From positions 62,001 through 126,000 of the forward strand of contig CATLDC010000004.1 of assembly GCA_949902595.1 (NCBI GenBank): DNA of 64,000 nt, read 5' to 3'. Under the pieces are notes generated by a model that made no database searches, was not told the origin of the DNA, and saw nothing but the letters and a program-made list of their open reading frames with translations. Positions 1 through 7,803 of this stretch are shown piece by piece. A program made the translations under genes and the position numbers. Position 1 is the first letter of the stretch, and the number at the start of each line of letters is the position of its first letter. This DNA is from an uncultured Candidatus Melainabacteria bacterium (GTDB lineage Bacteria > Cyanobacteriota > Vampirovibrionia > Gastranaerophilales > Gastranaerophilaceae).

Positions 1-370
1 CGTAGGTTACAAAACACAAATATGTAACAATAAGGCTCAATACAAGAAGCGGTGCCAGTATTCTTGAAAACGACATCCCGACTGCGCGGAAAATCGTGAG
101 CTCTGAATCCTTGCTAAGCTTGTCAAACGTAAACAGAGAGCCCAAAAGCAGCCCTACAGGGAAAGCTTTACCGAGGATTTTTGGAAGCTCATACACAAGC
201 ACCAGAACGCCGGTTTTTACAGTATATTCGTGAGCCAGAATCTTCTTGATTGTGTTCAGGAGCATTTCGGGCGCAATCCACACAATTGTAAACAAAAGAA
301 TTGCAACAATTGTTGTTATCAAAACCTGAGTAAAAATATATCTGTCGTATACGGTGAAAAGCTTTTTCAT
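1..370 (-). CDS. LptF/LptG-family permease, partial (C-terminal part outside window)
   Basis: The first 123 residues of a membrane protein that runs off the left edge. It starts MKKLFTVYDRYIF, has a hydrophobic helix at about residues 12-35, a soluble stretch, and further helices near 70-80 and 105-123. The pattern YDRYI...T...T(I/L)V near the start and LGSLFTF..L..DSEL...R..G in the first loop are typical of the YjgP/YjgQ (LptF/LptG) family, which forms the inner-membrane channel that extracts lipopolysaccharide for transport. The gene begins one base after the stop of the LptB-type ATPase, so the two are co-transcribed and should form one transporter. I cannot tell LptF from LptG from this fragment. 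Confidence 0.85.
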   Translation of the reverse strand, partial: MKKLFTVYDRYIFTQVLITTIVAILLFTIVWIAPEMLLNTIKKILAHEYTVKTGVLVLVYELPKILGKAFPVGLLLGSLFTFDKLSKDSELTIFRAVGMSFSRILAPLLVLSLIVTYLCFVTY

Positions 371-371
371 C

Positions 372-1097
372 CTAAAGTTTGAAATCCTTTCCTAAGTAAA
401 ATTCTTTGGCCACAGGGTCATTTGCAACATCCGTGCTCTTACCCTGAATCTTGATTTTACCGTCAAATATTACATAAGCCCTGTCTGTAATAGAAAGTGT
501 TGCTTTCGGGTTGTGGTCTGTGATTAAGACTCCGAGCCCTTTTTCTTCTGAAATCTTTCTGATATTGTCCTTGATTTCCCCAATCGCAATAGGGTCAATA
601 CCCGCGAAAGGCTCGTCAAGGAGCATAAAATCAGGGCTCGCTGCGAGCGCACGTGCGATTTCAACACGCCTTCTTTCACCGCCTGACAAAGCTACAGCAG
701 GTGCCTTTCTAAGCTTCATAACTCCAAATTCTGTTAGCAATTCTTCAAGCTTTTTCTTCTTTTCATCAACCGTAAGTTTGTCGTTCATCTCAAGCACAAG
801 CTGGATGTTTTCTTCAACAGTAAGCTTTCTGAAAATAGAGTTCTCCTGCGGTAAATACCCGATTCCGGCTTTTGCCCTAAGGTTCATCGGCCAGTTTGTG
901 ATTTCTTTGTCATCAATAAAAACTGTGCCTGTATTCGGCTTAACAAGACCTACAATCATGTAGAAAGTAGTTGTTTTCCCCGCACCGTTAGGCCCGAGAA
1001 GACATACAACTTCGCCTTTGTTCATATAAAAAGAAACATCGTTTACAACGCTTCTGTCTCCGTATATCTTAACTAAGTTCTTTGCTTCAATTCTCAT
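372..1097 (-). CDS. lptB: LPS export ABC transporter ATP-binding protein LptB
   Basis: A 241-residue ABC ATPase, the cytoplasmic motor of the LptBFG complex that lifts lipopolysaccharide out of the inner membrane. Walker A GPNGAGKTT is at about 35-43, the signature LSGGERRRVEIARAL begins at 137, Walker B MLLDEPFAGID lies near 159-168, and the H-loop ITDHN follows near 194. The signature with three arginines and the DEPFAGIDP wording are typical of LptB. I chose the ATG at 1097 over an in-frame TTG 15 bases upstream because GGGGAG sits six bases before it. The next gene on this strand is an LptF/G permease, which supports the assignment. Length fits the family. Confidence 0.95.
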   Translation of the reverse strand: MRIEAKNLVKIYGDRSVVNDVSFYMNKGEVVCLLGPNGAGKTTTFYMIVGLVKPNTGTVFIDDKEITNWPMNLRAKAGIGYLPQENSIFRKLTVEENIQLVLEMNDKLTVDEKKKKLEELLTEFGVMKLRKAPAVALSGGERRRVEIARALAASPDFMLLDEPFAGIDPIAIGEIKDNIRKISEEKGLGVLITDHNPKATLSITDRAYVIFDGKIKIQGKSTDVANDPVAKEFYLGKDFKL

Positions 1098-1273
1098 TTC
1101 TGCTCCCCGCAATTCATTTAAACATGATACAACAAAAGAAGCTTAGATTGAATTGTAAAGTTTTGTTAACATGTTGTAAAAAAAGGGCAATTATGCGTGA
1201 GAGAAAAACTTTATTTATATGTAAGGTAAAACAAGGTTAGTTCAACAACAATTTTATATTGTAGGAGGTCATT

Positions 1274-2215
1274 ATGTCATATTTAGGTGGCATACCTGGA
1301 ATAGGATTAGATTCAATAGGCGCCTATGGCGGACTGGGTTCATACGGACTAGGCGGAAGCGGGACTTACGGTTCTTATGGCGACCCGACGATGATGGGAA
1401 TGGCATCACCATACGCGATGGGCATGATGGGGATGTATAATCCGACATTCATGGCGCAGATGAATCAGATGCAGCAGAATATGGAAAAATCCCAGCTGCA
1501 GCATTCAGGTGATATGCATGACATGTTGCTGGCTAACCAGACACGCGCTTTTCAGGTTCAGGACAAGAACATTTTTGAAAAGGCAATGGTTGATGCAGCT
1601 GTAAATCAGGGCATTGAAAACTTGTCAAGAAAAGTTAAAGAAGGCGATCAGGATGGTATTTGCGAAGCTTTTGATACTTTGAAGCAGACAATTTATACAA
1701 AGTATCATGACTACTTTGAGGCAAACGCTTCTAAGATAAGCCCATCACAGAGTGTCACCCAGTTTATTGAGATTCTTTACGGCAAAATAAGGTCACAGCA
1801 GGAAGGTCAGACAGTTGATCTTAGAAGCGATATTGAAAAATATGGTGAAACAGCATTCGAGCATGGGTTTATGAAAAGCTGGCGCGGCGGTGATTATCAC
1901 CAGAAATACACAGATGAAACAATGAGCTACTTATTTGGAACATCGATTGATAACAAATCTCACAAAGCGAGAATGCAGAAAATGGGCGGCAAGGTTGAAA
2001 GCGCAGTTGAATACGCAGCAGCTCCTGTTCTCGGTGCCGCAGCAGGCTGGGGGGCAGCATCAGTAATAACAGGGCTTGGTAAGACGGTTACGCCTGAATT
2101 TGTTAGCAAGCATGTAACTTGGAATACCTTCAAGAATTGCGGAAAAACAATGGCCTGGATTGGAGCAGCAGCAGCTTTGTTGGGTGACATCTGGTGGCAA
2201 AATTCCAGAGCATAA
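1274..2215 (+). CDS. Gly/Met-rich N-terminus protein of unknown function
   Basis: I do not recognise this 313-residue protein. Residues 1-40 are rich in Gly, Tyr and Ser, 38-70 are rich in Met and Gln, and 75-230 look like a soluble alpha-helical domain with many charged residues. Two hydrophobic Ala/Gly-rich segments lie near the C-terminus (about 245-270 and 293-307). There is no signal peptide. A strong AGGAGGT ribosome site lies seven bases before the ATG, and a perfect hairpin terminator follows the stop, so it is a single-gene transcript. The two late hydrophobic helices suggest membrane association, which is only inference. Confidence 0.85.
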   Translation: MSYLGGIPGIGLDSIGAYGGLGSYGLGGSGTYGSYGDPTMMGMASPYAMGMMGMYNPTFMAQMNQMQQNMEKSQLQHSGDMHDMLLANQTRAFQVQDKNIFEKAMVDAAVNQGIENLSRKVKEGDQDGICEAFDTLKQTIYTKYHDYFEANASKISPSQSVTQFIEILYGKIRSQQEGQTVDLRSDIEKYGETAFEHGFMKSWRGGDYHQKYTDETMSYLFGTSIDNKSHKARMQKMGGKVESAVEYAAAPVLGAAAGWGAASVITGLGKTVTPEFVSKHVTWNTFKNCGKTMAWIGAAAALLGDIWWQNSRA

Positions 2216-2226
2216 ATGATTTGAAC

Positions 2227-2253
2227 GAAAGCCGCTTACCTTAAGCGGCTTTC
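2227..2253 (+). terminator. Intrinsic terminator after the Gly/Met-rich gene
   Basis: A perfect 12-bp stem (GAAAGCCGCTTA and its complement) with a CCT loop lies 12 bases after the stop codon. The run of T is short (TTTCTCTT), so efficiency is uncertain. Confidence 0.75.
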
Positions 2254-2255
2254 TC

Positions 2256-2283
2256 TTGACATTTCAAATTGATATTTTATGAT
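2256..2283 (+). promoter_or_regulatory. Promoter of tRNA-Gln
   Basis: TTGACA at 2256-2261, a 16-base spacer and TATGAT at 2278-2283 make a near-consensus housekeeping promoter. Transcription would start about ten bases before the mature tRNA. Confidence 0.7.
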
Positions 2284-2299
2284 AATAAATGTCACGCGA

Positions 2300-2372
2300 T
2301 GGGGCGTCGCCAAGTGGTAAGGCACCTGGTTTTGGTCCAGGCATCTCGGAGGTTCGAATCCTTCCGCCCCAG
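2300..2372 (+). tRNA. tRNA-Gln (anticodon TTG)
   Basis: The seven-base acceptor TGGGGCG at 2300-2306 pairs with CGCCCCA at 2365-2371, and the discriminator base is G. The anticodon stem CCTGG/CCAGG encloses loop TTTTGGT, which places TTG at the anticodon. The T arm contains GGTTCGAATC. A weak first pair (T-A) and discriminator G are typical of glutamine tRNAs. The 3' CCA is not encoded, so it must be added by a nucleotidyltransferase; one candidate is encoded at 17.2-18.1 kb. Confidence 0.97.
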
Positions 2373-2432
2373 ATTTAATTAAACCCTTTGATGATTAATC
2401 GAAGGGTTTTGTTTTGACAGCAAGGAGGAAAT

Positions 2433-3281
2433 ATGAAAAAGATTTTAGCACTTATGCTCACACTGGCAGCAAGTATGCAATTATCTGTATTTGCAGCAGC
2501 TGCTAACACAAACTGGACAAGCAAGGCAAATGTTGAGAGAGTTAACAGAATTGGTAAGGCTCTTCTTGCCAAGAACAATCTGCCTACAAAAATCAACTTC
2601 AAGGTTATTGAAACAGATGATGTAAACGCGTTTGCAAACGCAGACAAAGAAATCTGTGTTTACACAGGGCTATTAAAATTTGTAAACAATGATTCTGAAC
2701 TCGCTGGTGTTATCGCACACGAAATCGGACACATTGTAAACAATCACGTTGCAAAACAAAATGTTGTCGGAACTGTAACTGCAACAGCGCTTTATAATAC
2801 AAACATGGATGCACGCCTTAAGGCAGCTGCAAACTCTGCTAACAACCTGACCATGCTTAAAATGTCAAGAACAGAAGAATACGAAGCTGATATTACTGGT
2901 GTTGATTTGATGACAAAAGCAGGCTACAACCCGCTTGCAATGGTTTCAGTGCTTTACAAAATCGGCGGAAGCTATGCTGATTTTACTTCAACTCACCCGT
3001 CTGGTGACAAGAGAACAATGTACATCTATGATTACATCACTTACACTTACCCTGCAAAAGCAAAGGTGCCCTACAACACTGATTCTTACAAAAAGTTCAT
3101 GGCTTATGCAGGACCTATAGTTAAGGAAAGAAACAGCAATCCTAAAAAGCTTGCAGCTTTCAACAAACAGCAGGAAAAGCTAAAAGCAAAACGCGCTGCT
3201 AAGCTTGAAAAATATAAAACAGCAAAACAAACAAACGGCTGGGATAGGTCAATGACAGTTCTTAGAGCGATATCTAATTAA
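2433..3281 (+). CDS. Exported M48-family zinc metallopeptidase
   Basis: 282 residues beginning with a signal peptide (MKKILALMLTLAASMQLSVFAAA) and carrying the zinc site HEIGH at 96-100 and the downstream EYEAD motif at 149-153 that supplies the third ligand in M48 peptidases. It resembles periplasmic quality-control proteases of the BepA/LoiP group, lacking the multi-helix membrane domain of HtpX. The last ~45 residues are Lys-rich. AAGGAGG lies before the ATG. A hairpin terminator follows. Substrate is unknown; a role in outer-membrane or periplasmic protein turnover is inferred from the family. A second M48-type gene sits 2.4 kb downstream. Confidence 0.9.
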   Translation: MKKILALMLTLAASMQLSVFAAAANTNWTSKANVERVNRIGKALLAKNNLPTKINFKVIETDDVNAFANADKEICVYTGLLKFVNNDSELAGVIAHEIGHIVNNHVAKQNVVGTVTATALYNTNMDARLKAAANSANNLTMLKMSRTEEYEADITGVDLMTKAGYNPLAMVSVLYKIGGSYADFTSTHPSGDKRTMYIYDYITYTYPAKAKVPYNTDSYKKFMAYAGPIVKERNSNPKKLAAFNKQQEKLKAKRAAKLEKYKTAKQTNGWDRSMTVLRAISN

Positions 3282-3285
3282 AAAT

Positions 3286-3314
3286 AAAAAGCTCCCCTTA
3301 AACGGGAGCTTTTT
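3286..3314. terminator. Bidirectional terminator between convergent genes
   Basis: AAAAAGCTCCC...GGGAGCTTTTT flanks a seven-base loop, with A and T tracts on both sides. It can serve the M48 gene on the plus strand and the convergent gene ending at 3317 on the minus strand. Confidence 0.8.
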
Positions 3315-3316
3315 AT

Positions 3317-3778
3317 TTACCTGTACTTCTGAATCATTTTTCCATAATCTATAAAATCATTTTCATCATAATTTCTTATTGCTTCGTTAAATCTATCCTC
3401 TAAATTTCCATCAAAAACTTTACCTTCCCAGCTAGATTTATAATCACTGGTTTCAAATAGTTTAAATAACATGAGTGGTCTTCCAGCACTAAGTAATCTT
3501 GAAAAGAAGCCTTGTTTTATATCAAAATAAATACTTAACGAGTTATTAATTGTTTGTGATTTATTTGCACTATAATTATTAAAATTTTGTACTCTTTTAT
3601 CTAAAACAATATAACCATCTCTTTTTTGAAAAATATCTTCAAATATTTTATTTGATTGGATAGAATCAATAACCCTTTTAACGTTCTCAGCTTCAAAAGA
3701 CTTTCGATACATTCCCATTAATCGAATACCTTTAAGTTGTTTAAATACTGGTTGTTTTTCACTTCTTTCTATTTGCAT
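3317..3778 (-). CDS. Unknown protein with N-terminal PVFxxLKG motif
   Basis: I do not recognise this 153-residue soluble protein. It has no signal peptide and no membrane helix. Its start, MQIERSEKQPVFKQLKG, has a short polar lead followed by Pro-Val-Phe and a near Gly, the same arrangement seen at the start of three other unrelated proteins in this window (3926, 31469 and 45200-46042). The rest is mixed alpha/beta with many Asn, Lys and aromatic residues. It is transcribed away from the gene at 3926 across a 147-bp spacer that holds a 12-bp inverted repeat. AAAGG precedes the ATG. The coding region is more AT-rich than its neighbours, which could mean transfer. Confidence 0.75.
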   Translation of the reverse strand: MQIERSEKQPVFKQLKGIRLMGMYRKSFEAENVKRVIDSIQSNKIFEDIFQKRDGYIVLDKRVQNFNNYSANKSQTINNSLSIYFDIKQGFFSRLLSAGRPLMLFKLFETSDYKSSWEGKVFDGNLEDRFNEAIRNYDENDFIDYGKMIQKYR

Positions 3779-3840
3779 ATTAATCAGCCTTTCAATTAAG
3801 TTTACATGAGTATATGTTATTATAAAACTCCTAAAATTTT

Positions 3841-3888
3841 TTTTTGCTATTTACATTTAAAAATTTAAGCTATTTGAAATAGCAAAAA
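3841..3888. repeat. 12-bp inverted repeat in a divergent promoter region
   Basis: TTTTTGCTATTT (3841-3852) is repeated inverted as AAATAGCAAAAA (3877-3888) with a 24-base gap. It lies between two divergent unknown genes, so it may be an operator or a hairpin in the leader of one of them. Confidence 0.5.
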
Positions 3889-3925
3889 TTTTTATTTACA
3901 GGGTTTAATAACAGCGTGAGGTCAA

Positions 3926-4573
3926 ATGAATATTTCAGCACAACCCGTTAATTCCCGACAATATCATTACAAGACTCCAGCTTTTGGCGCGAAAGTTGTT
4001 GACAGACTTTGCGTGAATCTAAAAACAGACACAGTCAGCTTTCTCAACAACGGTACTGCTGTTCTTGATGAGCCAATGCCTTTTTTCAAGGGCATAAAAA
4101 ATCTCCTGAACGCGGTTACAAAAAACATAAAAAACAATGTTGAAGGAAAAACATGTCTCGATTCGCTTGATAAATACCGCCTAAGTGAAATGCTTGAGTA
4201 TTTCCCGAGAAAATTGTTTGAAAACAGAATGCTGAATGGTGTAGTTGGCTCAGGAAACAACAACCTTGCATTCAAAATCGATAATAATGAAGTGCTGTGC
4301 GTTTCAGAAGACATGAACTTTTTTAACAAAAGACCTTTTGAGGATTTTGACCTGCCGCTTATTTCAAAAGGGATGTATGATACTTATTTTACAAAAAATA
4401 CTCAGGGTTGGTTTATAAGAAAGCTTGGCGAGCCTGTAACCGACAGTGAGCTTGAAACAATTAAGCAGGAAATATTTAAAAAGGGGTATAAAGTTAAGGA
4501 CTGGAATCCGGAGCAGGGCTGCAAGCTGGATAACAAACTCTATCTTATTGATTTTGAATGCGCCTACAAATAA
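3926..4573 (+). CDS. Unknown protein with PAFGAK motif and kinase-like remnants
   Basis: 215 residues, no signal peptide. Residues 1-25 are polar and end in TPAFGAK, matching the Pro-Phe-Gly start motif of several other proteins here. The second half has features like a reduced protein-kinase or aminoglycoside-phosphotransferase fold: a Gly-rich turn GVVGSGNNNLAFKI at about 105-118, a hinge-like FIRKLGEP at 163-170, DWNPEQ at 192-197 where a catalytic loop would lie, and LIDFE at 207-211 where the metal-binding Asp would be. The expected invariant Lys is not clear. GAGGTC precedes the ATG. A kinase-like role is inference only; no family is certain. Confidence 0.75.
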   Translation: MNISAQPVNSRQYHYKTPAFGAKVVDRLCVNLKTDTVSFLNNGTAVLDEPMPFFKGIKNLLNAVTKNIKNNVEGKTCLDSLDKYRLSEMLEYFPRKLFENRMLNGVVGSGNNNLAFKIDNNEVLCVSEDMNFFNKRPFEDFDLPLISKGMYDTYFTKNTQGWFIRKLGEPVTDSELETIKQEIFKKGYKVKDWNPEQGCKLDNKLYLIDFECAYK

Positions 4574-4583
4574 TATACTGCAC

Positions 4584-4612
4584 TTTACATTTCGCCTCTC
4601 CCGCGGTATGAT
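4584..4612 (+). promoter_or_regulatory. Promoter of pheS
   Basis: TTTACA at 4584-4589, exactly 17 bases, then TATGAT at 4607-4612. The leader to the ATG at 4632 would be only about 13 bases, just room for the ribosome site GGGAG, so no T-box or attenuator fits here. Confidence 0.7.
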
Positions 4613-4631
4613 TTTCTAAGGGAGAATAGCA

Positions 4632-5666
4632 ATGAAAACACAATTGGAAAACATTTATTCATCAGCAAAAGCAGATATTGAAAAAGCGCAGTCTATTAGC
4701 GATATTGACGAAATCAGACTGAAATACCTTAGCCGTAAAGGCGAGTTTAACTCTATAAAGAAGGGGCTTAAGGATTTATCTGACGAGGATAAAAGAGTCG
4801 TGGGCGCTCTTGCAAACCAGATTACACAGGATTTGGAATCATTGTTAAAAGAGAAGCACGATGCTTTTTATCAAAAAGAGCTGAATGAAAAACTCCGGAA
4901 AGACAGAATTGATATTACTCTTAGCGGGAAATATATTCCGCATGGAAAAGTTCATCCGCTAACCTCAACTACAAACGAAATCGTTTCAATATTCCAGAAC
5001 CTCGGGTTTTCAGTTGTGGCTCCGGAGCTTTCTCCGGAAGTTGAGACAGAATACTACAACTTTGATATGCTTAATATCCCGAAAGAACACCCTGCACGTG
5101 ATGTTCAGGATACATTCTTCTGCAAACTTGCTGATAATGTGGTTTTGAGAAGCCAAACTTCCGGCGCGCAAATCCACGTTATGGAAACCCAGAAACCGCC
5201 AATCAAGGTCATTTCACCGGGGCGTGTTTACAGAAACGAAAATATTAACGCAAGAAAGAACAACTTCTTCCATCAGATTGAAGGTCTGTATGTAGACAAG
5301 GACATCACATTCGGCGACCTCAAAGGTGTGTTGAACGAGTTTATAAGAATCTATTTTGGCGCAGCACGCCCGACAAGATTCAGAAACAGCTTTTTCCCGT
5401 TTACAGAGCCTTCTGCCGAGGTTGATGTTCAGTGCATCATGTGTCAGGGCAAGGGCTGCCGTACATGCAGCGGTACAGGTTGGCTTGAAGTTCTCGGATG
5501 CGGTATGGTTGACGTTAATGTGCTGAAAGCAGTTGGTATTGACCCGGAAGTCTATTCCGGTTTTGCTTTTGGTATGGGGGTTGAAAGACTTGCGATGCTT
5601 AAATACGCAATTGATGATATTCGCCTGTTCTTCAACAACGATAAGAGATTCCTTGAACAATTCTAG
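4632..5666 (+). CDS. pheS: Phenylalanyl-tRNA synthetase alpha subunit
   Basis: 344 residues, the catalytic subunit that activates phenylalanine and charges tRNA-Phe with PheT in the cytoplasm. An N-terminal coiled-coil (about 1-90) is followed by the class II core: HPLTSTTNEI (motif 1 region), RSQTSGAQIHVM, SPGRVYRNE (motif 2) and GFAFGMGVERLAML (motif 3). A Cys cluster CxxCxGxGCRxCxGTGW lies at about 264-282, as in Gram-positive PheS and unlike E. coli. The pheT subunit is not adjacent, so the two are encoded apart or pheT lies elsewhere. GGGAG precedes the ATG. Confidence 0.97.
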   Translation: MKTQLENIYSSAKADIEKAQSISDIDEIRLKYLSRKGEFNSIKKGLKDLSDEDKRVVGALANQITQDLESLLKEKHDAFYQKELNEKLRKDRIDITLSGKYIPHGKVHPLTSTTNEIVSIFQNLGFSVVAPELSPEVETEYYNFDMLNIPKEHPARDVQDTFFCKLADNVVLRSQTSGAQIHVMETQKPPIKVISPGRVYRNENINARKNNFFHQIEGLYVDKDITFGDLKGVLNEFIRIYFGAARPTRFRNSFFPFTEPSAEVDVQCIMCQGKGCRTCSGTGWLEVLGCGMVDVNVLKAVGIDPEVYSGFAFGMGVERLAMLKYAIDDIRLFFNNDKRFLEQF

Positions 5667-5705
5667 GATGTAAATAGGGCTGTGCCCGAAAATTTAGGAG
5701 TATGT

Positions 5706-6398
5706 ATGATGAAAAGATTATTAGCAGTGTTGTTTGTGCTGGGCATGATGCTGAAGGCTCAGGCAGCAGAAGTTTTATTGATTAATCCCAATGAGCAGGC
5801 AAAGATTCAAAACAAAATCAGCACAATTGGGTTTAATATCCTGAATGCGAATGAAATCCCTCAAAGAACAATGTTTATTTATGACACCTCTAAGACAATG
5901 AATGCATGCTCTGCTTTTTACGGCCGCAGAATTGTTATGTACAGAGGTATGTTTGTAATGCTTGATGACGATGACATGATTGCAGCCATTCTAAGCCACG
6001 AGATTTCTCACAGTATTGATAGTTACCATGGTCCTTTTAGAGGTACGTTTAGCTTTTTCGCACAGAGTTATGCTCCTAAAAAGTATGAATACAAGGCTGA
6101 TAAGAGAGCTATAGATTTTATGGTAAAAGCCGGCTACCACCCTGTTGCAAGCATTGTGGCTATGAATAAAATAATGGGACAGAATAGATATGACTGGCTT
6201 AGCTCACATCCGCTTACCAGCAGGCGTATGATGGAAGTTTATGAATATATCTACAGGAAATATCCTGAATACCTTGTTGAAAATAAATATAAAACTAATA
6301 TTTATTACCAGAACTTTTTAATCACTTCAAAAGAAAACAGAGCCAAGTTCCAGAAAAAGATTGAAAAGAACTCAAGAAGAAGTGTAAACTATCTCTAG
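5706..6398 (+). CDS. Exported M48-like metallopeptidase
   Basis: 230 residues with signal peptide MMKRLLAVLFVLGMMLKAQAA and zinc motif HEISH at about 98-102. EYKAD further on supplies the third ligand, followed by KAGYHP and SSHPLTSRRM, the same order as in the M48 gene at 2433. I chose the ATG at 5706 because AGGAG ends five bases before it; an in-frame GTG at 5682 has no such site. It sits seven bases before another exported protein and is probably co-transcribed with it. It is shorter than the first M48 protein and lacks its Lys-rich tail. Probably a periplasmic protease. Confidence 0.85.
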   Translation: MMKRLLAVLFVLGMMLKAQAAEVLLINPNEQAKIQNKISTIGFNILNANEIPQRTMFIYDTSKTMNACSAFYGRRIVMYRGMFVMLDDDDMIAAILSHEISHSIDSYHGPFRGTFSFFAQSYAPKKYEYKADKRAIDFMVKAGYHPVASIVAMNKIMGQNRYDWLSSHPLTSRRMMEVYEYIYRKYPEYLVENKYKTNIYYQNFLITSKENRAKFQKKIEKNSRRSVNYL

Positions 6399-6405
6399 AG
6401 GTTTG

Positions 6406-6924
6406 ATGCGAAAACTTTTAATAATTATACTCGTTTTGAATATGCTTTTACTGCCGTCTTTTGCAATTATTGAAGACGACTTTGTTAACGCAACTCTGGA
6501 TAAGAATCTTAAAATCAAAAAGCCACAAGAAACGGTTATTTCCAATGAAATCCCGGTGAAGATTCGTATCAAAGATGAGTTAACAACTAAAATCCGTCCT
6601 GTTGAAGGTGATTATATAGAATTTGAAACAGTTGAAGCTTTCAAATCCTTTCCGGCCGGTACAACAGTTAAAGGCAGGATTGAATATCTTTCAATGAACT
6701 TTACATGGGGCGTGCCGGCTGATATCATAGTCAGTAATTTTAAGATAGGCAACAAGCCTCTTTACGGCGAAATCAAATCAACAGGCGCAGACCGTACGCT
6801 ATGGCTGAGGCCTGTAATCATTCTCTCTACTTTGCTTGGCGGAATAGGGGTTGTTCTTATTCCAATAAGAGGCGGCCATGCAAAAATAAAAACTGACAAA
6901 ATCTATACTGTTTATTACAGATAG
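6406..6924 (+). CDS. Exported protein of unknown function
   Basis: 172 residues starting with a hydrophobic signal (MRKLLIIILVLNMLLLPSFA). The middle is beta-rich and contains FPAGTTVKGRIEYL, wording like the LPxGTxIxA...V signature of TrbI/VirB10-type beta-barrel domains. A hydrophobic, Gly-rich stretch (PVIILSTLLGGIGVVLIPI) near the end is followed by a short basic tail. The protein at 19252 has the same order: signal, PxGTxI region, Gly-rich hydrophobic segment, K-rich tail, so the two may be distant relatives. I chose the ATG at 6406, with AGAGG four bases upstream, over the TTG at 6403. Confidence 0.75.
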   Translation: MRKLLIIILVLNMLLLPSFAIIEDDFVNATLDKNLKIKKPQETVISNEIPVKIRIKDELTTKIRPVEGDYIEFETVEAFKSFPAGTTVKGRIEYLSMNFTWGVPADIIVSNFKIGNKPLYGEIKSTGADRTLWLRPVIILSTLLGGIGVVLIPIRGGHAKIKTDKIYTVYYR

Positions 6925-6925
6925 C

Positions 6926-7801
6926 CTACTTCTTGAATAAAACTTCTTCTAACGCAAGCGCGGTCTTTGTTTTTGCAAGCCCTCCCTGCGAAGTCTCCTT
7001 AAGAAGCGGGGACATAAGCTGGCCGGTAATCTTAAGAGTATCAACAACTTCATCTAGCGGAATTTTGCTTTCCACACCGCAAAGCGCGAGCTCCGCAGCT
7101 GTTACAGCGTGCACAGCAAGAAACGCGTTTCTTTTTATGCAAGGCACCTCAACCAGCCCGCAAACAGGATCGCAGGTAAGCCCTAAAATGTTTTTCATTG
7201 CAAGCGCTGCAGCCTGTATGATTTCATTTGTATCACCGCCGAGCATCTGTGTTAAAGCTGCTGCTGCCATTGCAGAAGCCACTCCGCATTCGGCCTGACA
7301 TCCGGCTACTGCACCTGCCAGCTGGACTTTGTTGGAAACAAGGAGCCCGACTATTCCGGCTGTCAAAAGCCCGTTAATCTGCTCTGCTTCTGAAATATTT
7401 TCTTCTTCGGCAACAGCAATTATTACAGAAGGTACAATACCGCAAGAACCCGCTGTAGGGCAGGCTGCGATTCTTCCCATTCTCAAATTTTCTTCTGCTG
7501 TTGCAAGCGCGTACGTTGTAATTTTTTCAAAGGTCTTGCCAAACAAAGCAGCACGCTTTTTGAACCTTTCAGGGAGCTTTACGCAATCATCTCCACACCA
7601 GCCGCTAATAGCTTTTTCGGTTGATTTAAGCCCGTTTTTTACTGCCTGTTTCATTGCAAGCAAGTCTTCAAGCACCCTCAATCTTATAACATCAATTGAG
7701 TCTCCGCTCAAACATGCTTCTTCATCCTGCGCTATTTCGTATATTGCTTTGTTTTGAGCTTTACATTTTTCAGCCAGTTCTGCAAAAGATAAAATCGTCA
7801 T
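6926..7801 (-). CDS. sdaAA: L-serine dehydratase, iron-sulfur-dependent, alpha subunit
   Basis: 291 residues. With the beta subunit it converts L-serine to pyruvate and ammonia, using an oxygen-sensitive 4Fe-4S cluster. Cluster and active-site segments are visible: ACPTAGSCGIVPS, GAVAGCQAECGVASAM and LTCDPVCGLVEVPC. The gene follows sdaAB by two bases, downstream of a response regulator, all on the minus strand. Two-subunit, clustered SdaA is typical of anaerobes and Firmicutes, in keeping with other anaerobic markers here. Start MTILSFAELAEKC fits family alignments. Confidence 0.95.
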   Translation of the reverse strand: MTILSFAELAEKCKAQNKAIYEIAQDEEACLSGDSIDVIRLRVLEDLLAMKQAVKNGLKSTEKAISGWCGDDCVKLPERFKKRAALFGKTFEKITTYALATAEENLRMGRIAACPTAGSCGIVPSVIIAVAEEENISEAEQINGLLTAGIVGLLVSNKVQLAGAVAGCQAECGVASAMAAAALTQMLGGDTNEIIQAAALAMKNILGLTCDPVCGLVEVPCIKRNAFLAVHAVTAAELALCGVESKIPLDEVVDTLKITGQLMSPLLKETSQGGLAKTKTALALEEVLFKK

Positions 7802-7803
7802 TA

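Noticed and set aside
4584-4631. T-box or attenuator leader for pheS
   Set aside because: A near-consensus promoter leaves a leader of only about 13 bases.
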